Shown here: piece by piece, positions 6,274 through 12,328 of the stretch | Position numbering within the stretch: position 1 is the stretch's first letter | Layout: each line of letters opens with the position of its first letter | Assembly: GCA_011524755.1 (NCBI GenBank) | Contig: WTJR01000105.1 | Coordinates: 15,193-27,520, forward strand | DNA length: 12,328 nucleotides | Direction: 5' to 3' | Source: Halieaceae bacterium | GTDB taxonomy: Bacteria; Pseudomonadota; Gammaproteobacteria; Pseudomonadales; Halieaceae | The notes under the pieces: generated by a model | The model's input: the letters and a program-made list of their open reading frames with translations, nothing else | What the model was told of the DNA's origin: nothing | Databases searched by the model: none | Translations under genes and position numbers: made by a program

Positions 6274-7527
6274 TTACATGTGGTCGATGATGGCATCACC
6301 GAAGGCTGAGCATGAAACTTCAGTTGCGTTATCGGTCAAACGCGCGAAGTCATAGGTAACGGTTTTCGCCTGAATCGCTCCGTTCATACCGTCAATGACC
6401 AGATCAGCGGCCTCATTCCAACCTAGATGGCGTAACATCATCTCTGCAGAGAGAATGAGTGAACCTGGGTTAACTTTGTCCTGACCTGTGTATTTGGGCG
6501 CTGTCCCGTGAGTTGCTTCAAACAGCGCAATGTCATCTGACAAGTTTGCTCCTGGCGCAATACCAATACCGCCGACTTGAGCTGCCAGTGCATCTGACAG
6601 GTAATCACCATTCAGGTTAAGTGTTGCAATCACACTGTACTCACGTGGACGCAGCAGAACCTGCTGCAACATGGCATCGGCAATCACATCTTTGATGATG
6701 ATGTCATTGCCTGTATTCGGGTTAGTGATCTTGACCCAAGGGCCACCGTCCAGCAGTTCACCGCCAAACTCTTCCATGGCAAGTTCGTAACCCCAATCAC
6801 GGAACGAACCTTCCGTGAATTTCATGATATTGCCTTTGTGCACCAGAGTAACCGAAGGCAGGTCTTGATCAATAGCGTACTGGATCGACTTTCTGACAAG
6901 CCGCTTGGTGCCCTCAGCTGATACGGGCTTGATACCAATACCTACGTTTTGTGGGAATCGAATTTTGGTGGCGCCCATTTCATTGATGAGGAAATCGACA
7001 ACTTTCTTGGCTTCATCACTGTCCGCTTGGTACTCAATACCCGCGTAAATGTCCTCGGAGTTCTCACGGAAGATCACCATGTTGGTGTCGCCGGGGCTTT
7101 TCAGTGGTGAAGGTACGCCTTCGAACCATCGGACAGGTCGCAGGCAGGTGTAGAGATCTAACTCCTGGCGCAGCGCTACGTTGAGCGAGCGGAAACCACC
7201 ACCAACAGGCGTCGTCAAAGGACCTTTAATGGCAACGAGGTATGATTTGATCGCATCGAGCGTTTCCTGAGGAAACCAATCACCTTCGTACAGCTCTGCC
7301 GCTTTCTCGCCTGTATAAATCTCCATCCAGGCAATTTTCTTCTCGCCACCGTAGGCCTTCTCAACCGCCGCATCGACAACCTTGATCATCACTGGACTGA
7401 TATCAATACCAATTCCATCGCCCTCGATGTAGGGAATGATAGGTGTGTTTGGAACGTTGAGGCTGTGATCCTCATTTGCTGTGATCGGAGTTCCCTGCTC
7501 TGGAACTTTGATGTGCTGATACGCCAT
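6274..7527 (-). CDS. icd: NADP-dependent isocitrate dehydrogenase
   Basis: A citric acid cycle enzyme: isocitrate plus NADP+ gives 2-oxoglutarate, CO2 and NADPH. It has 417 aa, the length of the E. coli-type homodimer. Substrate-site Ser114, Arg120, Arg130 and Arg154 match E. coli 113, 119, 129 and 153. Catalytic Tyr161 and Lys231 and the metal-binding Asp308 and Asp312 are present. The coenzyme determinants Lys345, Tyr346, Val352, Tyr392 and Arg396 are all of the NADP type. Ser114 is the residue AceK phosphorylates in E. coli, so control by phosphorylation is possible; aceK is not in the window. ATG at 7527 with AAGGA 10 nt upstream is chosen; the frame extends to a GTG at 7596, but those 23 residues have no family counterpart. 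It is divergent from rluE, as in E. coli. Confidence 0.98.
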   Translation of the reverse strand: MAYQHIKVPEQGTPITANEDHSLNVPNTPIIPYIEGDGIGIDISPVMIKVVDAAVEKAYGGEKKIAWMEIYTGEKAAELYEGDWFPQETLDAIKSYLVAIKGPLTTPVGGGFRSLNVALRQELDLYTCLRPVRWFEGVPSPLKSPGDTNMVIFRENSEDIYAGIEYQADSDEAKKVVDFLINEMGATKIRFPQNVGIGIKPVSAEGTKRLVRKSIQYAIDQDLPSVTLVHKGNIMKFTEGSFRDWGYELAMEEFGGELLDGGPWVKITNPNTGNDIIIKDVIADAMLQQVLLRPREYSVIATLNLNGDYLSDALAAQVGGIGIAPGANLSDDIALFEATHGTAPKYTGQDKVNPGSLILSAEMMLRHLGWNEAADLVIDGMNGAIQAKTVTYDFARLTDNATEVSCSAFGDAIIDHM

Positions 7528-7589
7528 AGTAGTCAGATCCTTACTGTTGATTGACTGGCTGGCTGAGCGCTGCGGCTCGCCCCCGGATT

Positions 7590-7608
7590 GAATCACGTAA
7601 TGCGATTC
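7590..7608. repeat. dyad GAATC-N9-GATTC in the icd-rluE intergenic region
   Basis: An inverted repeat in which both arms are GANTC. It resembles the neighbouring dyad at 7618-7634; on the minus strand both follow the pattern GARTCGCRTTA...TGAYTC. It could be a regulator site or a hairpin in the icd leader. Confidence 0.4.
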
Positions 7609-7617
7609 GCTTATGGT

Positions 7618-7634
7618 GAGTCATAACGCGACTC
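7618..7634. repeat. dyad GAGTC-N7-GACTC in the icd-rluE intergenic region
   Basis: The second of two related inverted repeats; both arms are again GANTC. On the plus strand it is followed by TTTTTG, which gives a weak terminator-like look upstream of rluE, but the 5-bp stem is short. Confidence 0.4.
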
Positions 7635-7646
7635 TTTTTGTTATGT

Positions 7647-7660
7647 CGTAAGTTTACCAC
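7647..7660 (-). promoter_or_regulatory. candidate icd promoter: extended -10 within a 14-nt sequence shared with purB
   Basis: The minus strand reads GTGGTAAACTTACG. It contains TGGTAAACT, an extended -10 (TGn plus TAAACT). The identical 14 bases lie in the same orientation just upstream of purB. Transcription would start near 7644 and produce an icd leader of about 115 nt holding both GANTC dyads. No good -35 was seen, and one could overlap the rluE start. Confidence 0.4.
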
Positions 7661-7681
7661 TTTTTCTTGCAAACCAACGCT

Positions 7682-8254
7682 ATGAGTCAGGTTCTACTCT
7701 TCAACAAGCCCTTTAACGTTCTGAGTCAATTTACGGATAAAGAGCGTGCGGATAATCCGAGGAAAACGCTTGCCGATTTTCTTGAAGCGCCTCAGTACAG
7801 AGCCGCTGGACGCTTAGACTATGACTCTGAGGGGTTGCTGATACTTACCAACGACGGGGCTTTGCAACATCAACTGGCGAATCCGCGCGGAAAACAATGG
7901 AAAACGTACTGGGTTCAAGTTGAGGGAGAGGCAACCCCCGCTCTATGCCAGCAATTATCTGATGGGGTGGATCTAAAGGACGGCAGATCGCTCCCAGCCC
8001 GTTGTAAACTTTTGGAAATACCGACTATTTGGGATAGGAATCCACCAATCAGGTACCGAGCGTCGATTCCCGATAGCTGGATTGAGCTCTCAATTCGAGA
8101 GGGTCGAAACCGCCAAGTGCGTCGGATGACGGCGGCGGCAGGATTTCCGACGTTAAGACTGATTCGCAGAAGTATCGGTCCCTTCCACATCGGAAATCTA
8201 CAACCGGGCGAGAGTCGGTATGAGTCTGCCAGTTCACTCAGGAGTGCTACGTGA
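7682..8254 (+). CDS. rluE: 23S rRNA pseudouridine synthase, RluE family
   Basis: Isomerises a uridine to pseudouridine in 23S rRNA; E. coli RluE acts at position 2457 of the peptidyl transferase region. The protein is 190 aa with the RsuA/RluB/E/F catalytic motif GRLDYDSEGLL (43-53), Asp46 being the catalytic aspartate. Later blocks NPPIRYR, EGRNRQVRRMTA and FPTLRLIR match E. coli RluE closely. The N-terminus (MSQVLLFNKPFNVLSQFTD) starts straight at the catalytic domain, lacking the basic arm of E. coli RluE. ATG at 7682 is chosen; a TTG at 7667 would add five residues. Neither has a clear Shine-Dalgarno. The icd-rluE divergence and the nudJ-mnmA-hflD genes downstream match the E. coli order, which supports the RluE assignment over RluB or RluF. 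Confidence 0.93.
   Translation: MSQVLLFNKPFNVLSQFTDKERADNPRKTLADFLEAPQYRAAGRLDYDSEGLLILTNDGALQHQLANPRGKQWKTYWVQVEGEATPALCQQLSDGVDLKDGRSLPARCKLLEIPTIWDRNPPIRYRASIPDSWIELSIREGRNRQVRRMTAAAGFPTLRLIRRSIGPFHIGNLQPGESRYESASSLRSAT
8240..8244 (+). promoter_or_regulatory. Shine-Dalgarno supporting the nudJ GTG start
   Basis: AGGAG lies 6 nt before the GTG at 8251, inside the end of rluE. It supports the non-ATG start and coupling across the 4-nt overlap. Confidence 0.55.
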
Positions 8255-8703
8255 CGGATTCTGACCGCTTTTTACCGCATGCAACGGTGGCCACTGTCCT
8301 GGAGAATGATGGCAAATTTCTGCTGGTTGAGGAGCTTAGCCAAGGGCGACGAGTGCTTAACCAACCGGCGGGGCATCTGGAGCCCATGGAGTCCCTCATT
8401 GAGGCTGCCGCGCGCGAGACCCTAGAAGAGACCTGTTGGCACACCGAAATCACGGCTTATCTGGGCGTCACGATCGTCAATGGCGCTAACGGTATCTGCT
8501 ATCTAAGACACAGCTTTGTAGGTAGAGCCGTGGAATTTGACACCACCTATCAGCGTGACTCGAGTATTATTGCAACTCATTGGATGACGCGAGATGAGAT
8601 AGCGACGAGCGATATTCCGTTACGTCACTCGGTTGTTTTGGACGTCATTGATCAATATTGCGCGGGTAGCGCCGTCACTTTGGATTTGGTTCGCCAACTA
8701 TGA
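8251..8703 (+). CDS. nudJ: Nudix hydrolase NudJ-like phosphatase
   Basis: In E. coli NudJ hydrolyses nucleoside tri- and diphosphates and the thiamine precursor HMP-PP. The 150-aa protein begins with HATVATVLENDGKFLLVEE, the family N-terminal block, followed by NQPAGHLEP. The Nudix box runs from Gly41 to Trp63: Gly41, Glu47, Arg55, Glu56, Glu59 and Glu60 are all present, so metal binding should be intact. The usual glycine after EET is Cys62 here (ETCW, where I recall ETGW in Pseudomonas relatives). The GTG start at 8251 overlaps the rluE stop as GTGA and has AGGAG 6 nt upstream. Position between rluE and mnmA is as in E. coli. The substrate is inferred from family and synteny. Confidence 0.9.
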   Translation: MTDSDRFLPHATVATVLENDGKFLLVEELSQGRRVLNQPAGHLEPMESLIEAAARETLEETCWHTEITAYLGVTIVNGANGICYLRHSFVGRAVEFDTTYQRDSSIIATHWMTRDEIATSDIPLRHSVVLDVIDQYCAGSAVTLDLVRQL

Positions 8704-9815
8704 GTCTAAATCACTCTACAAAAGTCATTGTTGGCATGTCGGGAGGTGTTGATTCATCGGTCTCGGCACTCTTGCTCCGAGAGCAGGGCTACCAAGTGGA
8801 AGGCCTCTTCATGAAGAATTGGGAGGAGGATGACGGCACAGAGTACTGCACAGCAAAGGAAGATCTCGCTGATGCGCAAGCGGTTGCGGATCGCTTGGGC
8901 ATCAAACTGCACGCCGCCAACTTTGCGGCTGAGTATTGGGATAATGTCTTCGAGCATTTCCTTGAGGAGTATCAGGCTGGCAGGACACCCAACCCAGATA
9001 TCCTGTGCAATAAAGAGATTAAGTTTCGCGCCTTCCTCGACTACGCCCGCATTTTAGGCGCCGATAAAATTGCAACTGGACACTACGTTCGCAAAGGCCA
9101 GCGTGACGGGAAGGCAACGCTTCTCAAGGGTATCGATGCCGCAAAGGATCAAAGCTATTTTCTCCATCAGGTGGGTCATGATGCGATCGATGACAGCCTG
9201 TTTCCCGTTGGGGAGCTCGAAAAACCTGAAGTTCGTAAACTGGCGTCCGAGAATGACTTCAAGACAGCATCGAAAAAGGACAGCACGGGTATTTGCTTCA
9301 TTGGTGAGCGGCGCTTTTCCGATTTCCTATCCCAGTATTTGAAAAAAAATCCTGGCCCGATCAAGAATCCCGAGGGCGAGGTGATCGGTGAGCACCAGGG
9401 TCTCATGTACCACACCATAGGACAGCGCCAAGGTATGGGAATCGGTGGCCTAAAAAATGCGAGCGAAGCACCCTGGTATGTCGCTGATAAAGACATGCCA
9501 TCGAATACGCTCTGGGCATGTCAGGGAAACGATCATCCCGCCCTTTTCGCGACTGCCCTGCAGACGAGTGACATCTTCTGGATTGCTGGCGAGGCGCCCG
9601 GCGCGAGTATTCGGTGCTCGGCTAAAATCCGCTATCGCCAAGCCGATCAGCAATGCACGGTAACGGCTAGCGATGACGGCTATCTCATTCAGTTCGATGA
9701 ACCACAGCGTGCGATTACGCCAGGGCAATCCGTTGTCTTGTACCGAGACAACGAATGTCTGGGTGGCGGTGTTATCGAGACGGTACTCAATCGTTTGGAG
9801 AAACTTGCCTCGTGA
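8700..9815 (+). CDS. mnmA: tRNA-specific 2-thiouridylase MnmA
   Basis: Uses ATP and sulfur relayed by the Tus proteins to make 2-thiouridine at wobble position 34 of tRNAs for Lys, Glu and Gln. The 371-aa length is close to the 368 of E. coli. The PP-loop GMSGGVDSS (12-20) activates the uridine with ATP. Catalytic Asp100 and Cys103 lie in NPDILCNKEIKF, and Cys199 in STGICFIGERRF; these match E. coli Asp99, Cys102 and Cys199. ATGHYVR and YHTIGQRQGMGIGG are further family blocks, followed by the C-terminal beta-barrel region. The ATG at 8700 overlaps the nudJ stop as ATGA, so translation is probably coupled. Confidence 0.98.
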   Translation: MSLNHSTKVIVGMSGGVDSSVSALLLREQGYQVEGLFMKNWEEDDGTEYCTAKEDLADAQAVADRLGIKLHAANFAAEYWDNVFEHFLEEYQAGRTPNPDILCNKEIKFRAFLDYARILGADKIATGHYVRKGQRDGKATLLKGIDAAKDQSYFLHQVGHDAIDDSLFPVGELEKPEVRKLASENDFKTASKKDSTGICFIGERRFSDFLSQYLKKNPGPIKNPEGEVIGEHQGLMYHTIGQRQGMGIGGLKNASEAPWYVADKDMPSNTLWACQGNDHPALFATALQTSDIFWIAGEAPGASIRCSAKIRYRQADQQCTVTASDDGYLIQFDEPQRAITPGQSVVLYRDNECLGGGVIETVLNRLEKLAS

Positions 9816-10471
9816 GCAGCTTCACACCACTTCAGCAACAGGTTATCGCCCTTGCAGGCGTGGTTCAGGCCGCGAGAATGGTTGACCAGGTGGCGAAAAC
9901 TGGCTCCTATCCTGCGGCTTTTTTTGAGGCGTCGCTGCGCTCTCTGTTTGCGTTCGATGCGCCCACTGTGGACGCCGTTTACGGAAATATTCAAGGCGTG
10001 AAGCTCGGCCTGCGGAGCGTGGTTGATATGTTGACCGATGCCACAAATGAAGATCATGTTGCCATGGGGGCTTATGTCAGGGGGCTGCTCAAATTAGAGG
10101 ATCAATTTGGCAAACGGCCCGATCTCCAGGAGGTTGTCGCTTCCCGTCTTGGACACGTTAATTTCAAGGCGCAACATTTCAGTGATGACGCCGTGGAGCT
10201 CGCCGCGAGTATCAGCGCAATTTATCAGGACACGATCAGCCACCTACCCTACCGAATCAAAGTGAAAGGCAATGTGCAGCATCTTCAACAAACGAAGAAC
10301 GCTGATTTAGTTCGCACGCTGCTACTTGCCGGATTACGGTCAGCACATCTCTGGCGCCAGTTAGGGGGGCGGCCCCGCCACTTTCTTTTCAAAGGTGGAA
10401 AACTCGCGGCTACCGCGTCGGACCTAAGCAAGCAATTATCGCCTGTTACGGACAACGGACCGCTCCATTAA
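9812..10471 (+). CDS. hflD: HflD family protein (high-frequency lysogenization regulator homologue)
   Basis: In E. coli HflD is a peripheral inner-membrane protein that binds phage lambda CII and affects lysogenization; its normal cellular role is unsettled. The 219-aa product is largely alpha-helical. Family blocks are ALAGVVQAARMVDQ (13-26), the VKLGLRSVVDML region (63-74), ISAIYQDTISHLPYRIKVKG (134-153) and TLLLAGLRSAHLWRQLGG (169-186), which align with E. coli AMAAIYVDVISPLGPRIQVTG and LLAGIRAAVLWHQVGG. The frame is open back to an ATG at 9755 inside mnmA, but homology begins at the GTG at 9812, which overlaps the mnmA stop as GTGA and has GGAG 11 nt upstream. Its place after mnmA and before purB is conserved in E. 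coli and Pseudomonas. Confidence 0.93.
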   Translation: MSSFTPLQQQVIALAGVVQAARMVDQVAKTGSYPAAFFEASLRSLFAFDAPTVDAVYGNIQGVKLGLRSVVDMLTDATNEDHVAMGAYVRGLLKLEDQFGKRPDLQEVVASRLGHVNFKAQHFSDDAVELAASISAIYQDTISHLPYRIKVKGNVQHLQQTKNADLVRTLLLAGLRSAHLWRQLGGRPRHFLFKGGKLAATASDLSKQLSPVTDNGPLH

Positions 10472-10481
10472 TCGCTCCGCG

Positions 10482-10490
10482 TGGTAAACT
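10482..10490 (+). promoter_or_regulatory. candidate purB promoter: extended -10 in a 14-nt sequence shared with icd
   Basis: TGGTAAACT lies within GTGGTAAACTTACG (10481-10494), 22 nt before the purB ATG. The same 14 bases occur upstream of icd in gene orientation. Transcription would start near 10497. No good -35 was found, so the call rests on the extended -10, its position in the only real gap of this gene run, and the duplicate. Confidence 0.4.
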
Positions 10491-10515
10491 TACGCGCTCG
10501 CGATGGAGCCCCTTT

Positions 10516-11886
10516 ATGACCTACGACACTGCAACTGCCCTATCACCACTGGATGGGCGATATGCCTCGAAATTGGACCCGCTGCGCACGGTTTTCAGTG
10601 AATATGGTCTCATTGCTCGACGCTTGGAAGTCGAGGTTAGATGGCTGCAGAAGCTGGCGGAGACCTCAGAGATTCCTGAAGTAAAACCCCTCAGCCCGAC
10701 CTCCAATACTCACCTCGAATCGGTTCTAACTTCGTTTTCGTCTGAGAGCGCCGCTGCTGTAAAGACCATTGAACGAACAACAAATCACGATGTTAAAGCG
10801 ATCGAATACTTCCTTAAGGATGCTATTGCGTCTGACGTGGCACTCGCGGAAGCCAGTGAGTTTGTGCATTTCGCTTGCACCAGTGAAGACATCAATAACC
10901 TGTCACACGCCTTGATGCTGCGCGATGGCATTCCCGTTTTGACAGCGGAAATGCGCGCCATCATCGATGGTATTGACGCCTTAGCGACTGCACACGCAGC
11001 GCTTCCAATGTTGAGTCGAACGCATGGTCAAACCGCGAGTCCCACAACCCTAGGCAAAGAAATGGCCAACGTTTCGGTTCGATTGCGGAGGCAATTGAAG
11101 GCCGTGGAGACCGTTAAGCCGCTTGGTAAGTTCAACGGTGCTGTGGGTAACTTCAATGCCCACCTGAGTGCGTACCCTGATGTCGATTGGGCAACTGTGT
11201 CTCGAGAGTTCGTGGAGTCCCTGGGGCTCGAATGGAACCCCATGACGACCCAAATTGAGCCTCACGACTATATGGCCGAGTTGTTTCAGGCGATTTCACG
11301 CTTCAATACGATCCTCCTCGACTTTGATAGAGATATCTGGTCATACATCTCGTTGGGCTATTTCAAGCAAAAGACCATCGCGGGTGAGATTGGCTCGTCC
11401 ACCATGCCTCACAAAGTTAATCCGATCGACTTTGAGAACTCAGAGGGGAATCTGGGACTGGCGAACGCTGTTTTAGGTCACCTGAGTGAGAAATTACCGG
11501 TCAGCCGTTGGCAACGAGATCTCACAGACAGCACTGTGCTTCGCAATATGGGCGTTGGGTTTGGTTATTCGCTGCTAGCCTACACGTCTACTCTTAAAGG
11601 CATCAGCAAATTACAGGTCAATCCAGAGCGTCTGGCCGAAGACCTTGATAGTGCTTGGGAAGTACTCGCGGAGCCGATTCAAACCGTGATGCGCCGATAC
11701 GGCATCCCCGAGCCCTACGAAAAGTTAAAAGCACTCACTCGTGGACAGGCGATCACTCAGGAGACCCTTCAAACCTTCGTATCAACGCTCGAGTTGCCTG
11801 ACGACGTAAAACAAGAACTCATGCAACTCACGCCGTCTGGCTATGTCGGCCTTGCAGAGTCTTTGACCCAGAGCTGGGGTAAGTAA
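10516..11886 (+). CDS. purB: adenylosuccinate lyase
   Basis: Cleaves SAICAR to AICAR in purine synthesis and adenylosuccinate to AMP, releasing fumarate in both steps. It has 456 aa, as in E. coli. The N-terminal LSPLDGRYASK block (9-19), TSEDINN (122-128) and RTHGQTASPTTLGKE (168-182, with catalytic His170) are seen. The fumarase/aspartase-superfamily signature GSSTMPHKVNPIDFEN spans 293-308, with the catalytic serine (E. coli Ser295) in the mobile loop at Ser294/Ser295. The ATG at 10516 has GGAG 8 nt upstream. It lies 44 bp after hflD, the largest gap in this plus-strand run, with a candidate promoter of its own; roxA follows after 5 nt. Confidence 0.98.
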   Translation: MTYDTATALSPLDGRYASKLDPLRTVFSEYGLIARRLEVEVRWLQKLAETSEIPEVKPLSPTSNTHLESVLTSFSSESAAAVKTIERTTNHDVKAIEYFLKDAIASDVALAEASEFVHFACTSEDINNLSHALMLRDGIPVLTAEMRAIIDGIDALATAHAALPMLSRTHGQTASPTTLGKEMANVSVRLRRQLKAVETVKPLGKFNGAVGNFNAHLSAYPDVDWATVSREFVESLGLEWNPMTTQIEPHDYMAELFQAISRFNTILLDFDRDIWSYISLGYFKQKTIAGEIGSSTMPHKVNPIDFENSEGNLGLANAVLGHLSEKLPVSRWQRDLTDSTVLRNMGVGFGYSLLAYTSTLKGISKLQVNPERLAEDLDSAWEVLAEPIQTVMRRYGIPEPYEKLKALTRGQAITQETLQTFVSTLELPDDVKQELMQLTPSGYVGLAESLTQSWGK

Positions 11887-11891
11887 TCGAG

Positions 11892-12328
11892 GTGATTTCA
11901 CCACGCTTCGATTTCGACGCGCAGCTATTTCTTGACGAGTATTGGCAACAGCGCCCACTGCTCATAAAAAGTGCCCTGCCGAACTTCCAGTCTCCCATAA
12001 GCCCTGAAGAGCTCGCAGGATTGGCGATGGAGGACGAGGCTGACAGCCGAATTGTCAGTCGAGTGGCAAACCAGTGGCAGCTAGAGCAAGGACCGTTTGT
12101 CGACACCGACTTTTTGAGAGATGGCGAGTGGAGCCTACTCGTCCAGCGCGTCAATGAATGGTTTCCGGAGGTTGATGCGCTTCGGGGCTGCGTTGATTTT
12201 CTTCCTACATGGCGCTTCGACGATGTCATGGTGAGCTACGCCACTGACGGCGCAGGTGTTGGCCCGCATTTCGATCAGTACGACGTATTCCTACTGCAAG
12301 GCGCAGGCCAACGGATATGGAAGGTTGG
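11892..12328 (+). CDS. roxA: ribosomal protein L16 arginine hydroxylase RoxA (YcfD), partial
   Basis: RoxA is an Fe(II)/2-oxoglutarate JmjC-type oxygenase that hydroxylates an arginine of ribosomal protein L16 (Arg81 in E. coli). The first 145 codons are present and the right edge cuts the gene. The frame shows YWQQRPLLIK (17-26), ISPEELAGLAMEDEADSR (36-53), WSLLVQ (80-85) and GVGPHFDQYDVFLLQG (122-137), all closely matching E. coli YcfD. His126 and Asp128 are the first two iron ligands of the HxD...H triad; the distal His is beyond the window. The start is GTG at 11892, since an in-frame stop at 11880-11882 leaves no other common start. A clear Shine-Dalgarno is lacking. It lies 5 nt after purB and is probably cotranscribed. 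Confidence 0.95.
   Translation, partial: MISPRFDFDAQLFLDEYWQQRPLLIKSALPNFQSPISPEELAGLAMEDEADSRIVSRVANQWQLEQGPFVDTDFLRDGEWSLLVQRVNEWFPEVDALRGCVDFLPTWRFDDVMVSYATDGAGVGPHFDQYDVFLLQGAGQRIWKV

Noticed and set aside
7551..7562. Short tandem CTGG/GGCT repeat in the icd leader
   Set aside because: Only two to three units of 4 bp, within what chance gives in GC-rich sequence.
7528..7596. GTG-started extension of icd
   Set aside because: The 23 added residues are absent from the family and cover the GANTC dyad; the ATG at 7527 has a Shine-Dalgarno and matches homologues.
9755..9811. ATG start for hflD inside mnmA
   Set aside because: The added residues are a frame-shifted reading of mnmA coding sequence; homology begins near the GTG at 9812.
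11828..12229. 133-codon minus-strand open frame over the purB-roxA junction
   Set aside because: The plus-strand reading is clearly RoxA with its HxD iron-binding motif; the antisense translation is low-complexity Ser/Arg-rich shadow.

Overview
The window carries a compact block of core housekeeping genes from a gammaproteobacterium. The gene order ftsK<>trxB-aat-bpt><infA-clpA-clpS, then icd<>rluE-nudJ-mnmA-hflD-purB-roxA, is the one I recall from Pseudomonas, and its right half from Escherichia coli. Protein sequences resemble both genera, but the window is clearly neither. The moderate GC content and very short gaps would suit a marine gammaproteobacterium, but that placement is inference. 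I see no mobile elements, CRISPR arrays, tRNA or rRNA genes.

Left part (1-3152). The N-terminal membrane domain of FtsK runs off the left edge on the minus strand from an apparent TTG start. Across a 189-bp AT-rich gap lies a tight plus-strand set: trxB (thioredoxin reductase), aat (leucyl/phenylalanyl-tRNA-protein transferase) and bpt/ate (arginyl/leucyl-type tRNA-protein transferase). Bpt converges on infA with stop codons interlocked in one TTAA.

Middle part (3149-7527, all minus strand). icd (NADP isocitrate dehydrogenase) ends at a strong intrinsic terminator. Then come clpS and clpA, translationally close, then a hairpin and infA. Aat and Bpt create N-terminal destabilising residues, ClpS recognises them and ClpA unfolds the substrate, so most of the bacterial N-degron pathway sits in 4.5 kb. 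ClpP lies outside the window.

Right part (7682-12328, plus strand). rluE, nudJ, mnmA and hflD form a chain in which each junction is a 4-nt NTGA overlap. purB follows with its own candidate promoter, then roxA, which is cut by the right edge. The theme is RNA and ribosome modification (RluE on 23S rRNA, MnmA on tRNA, RoxA on ribosomal protein L16) beside purine synthesis.

No new multi-gene system is evident. The least explained signals are non-coding: four regularly spaced GANTC sites forming two related dyads between icd and rluE; a 14-nt sequence shared exactly by the icd and purB upstream regions; and a perfect dyad at the expected clpS transcription start. At the protein level the oddities are acidic segments in both ClpA and ClpS, an altered Nudix box in NudJ, and a C-terminal tail on Bpt.
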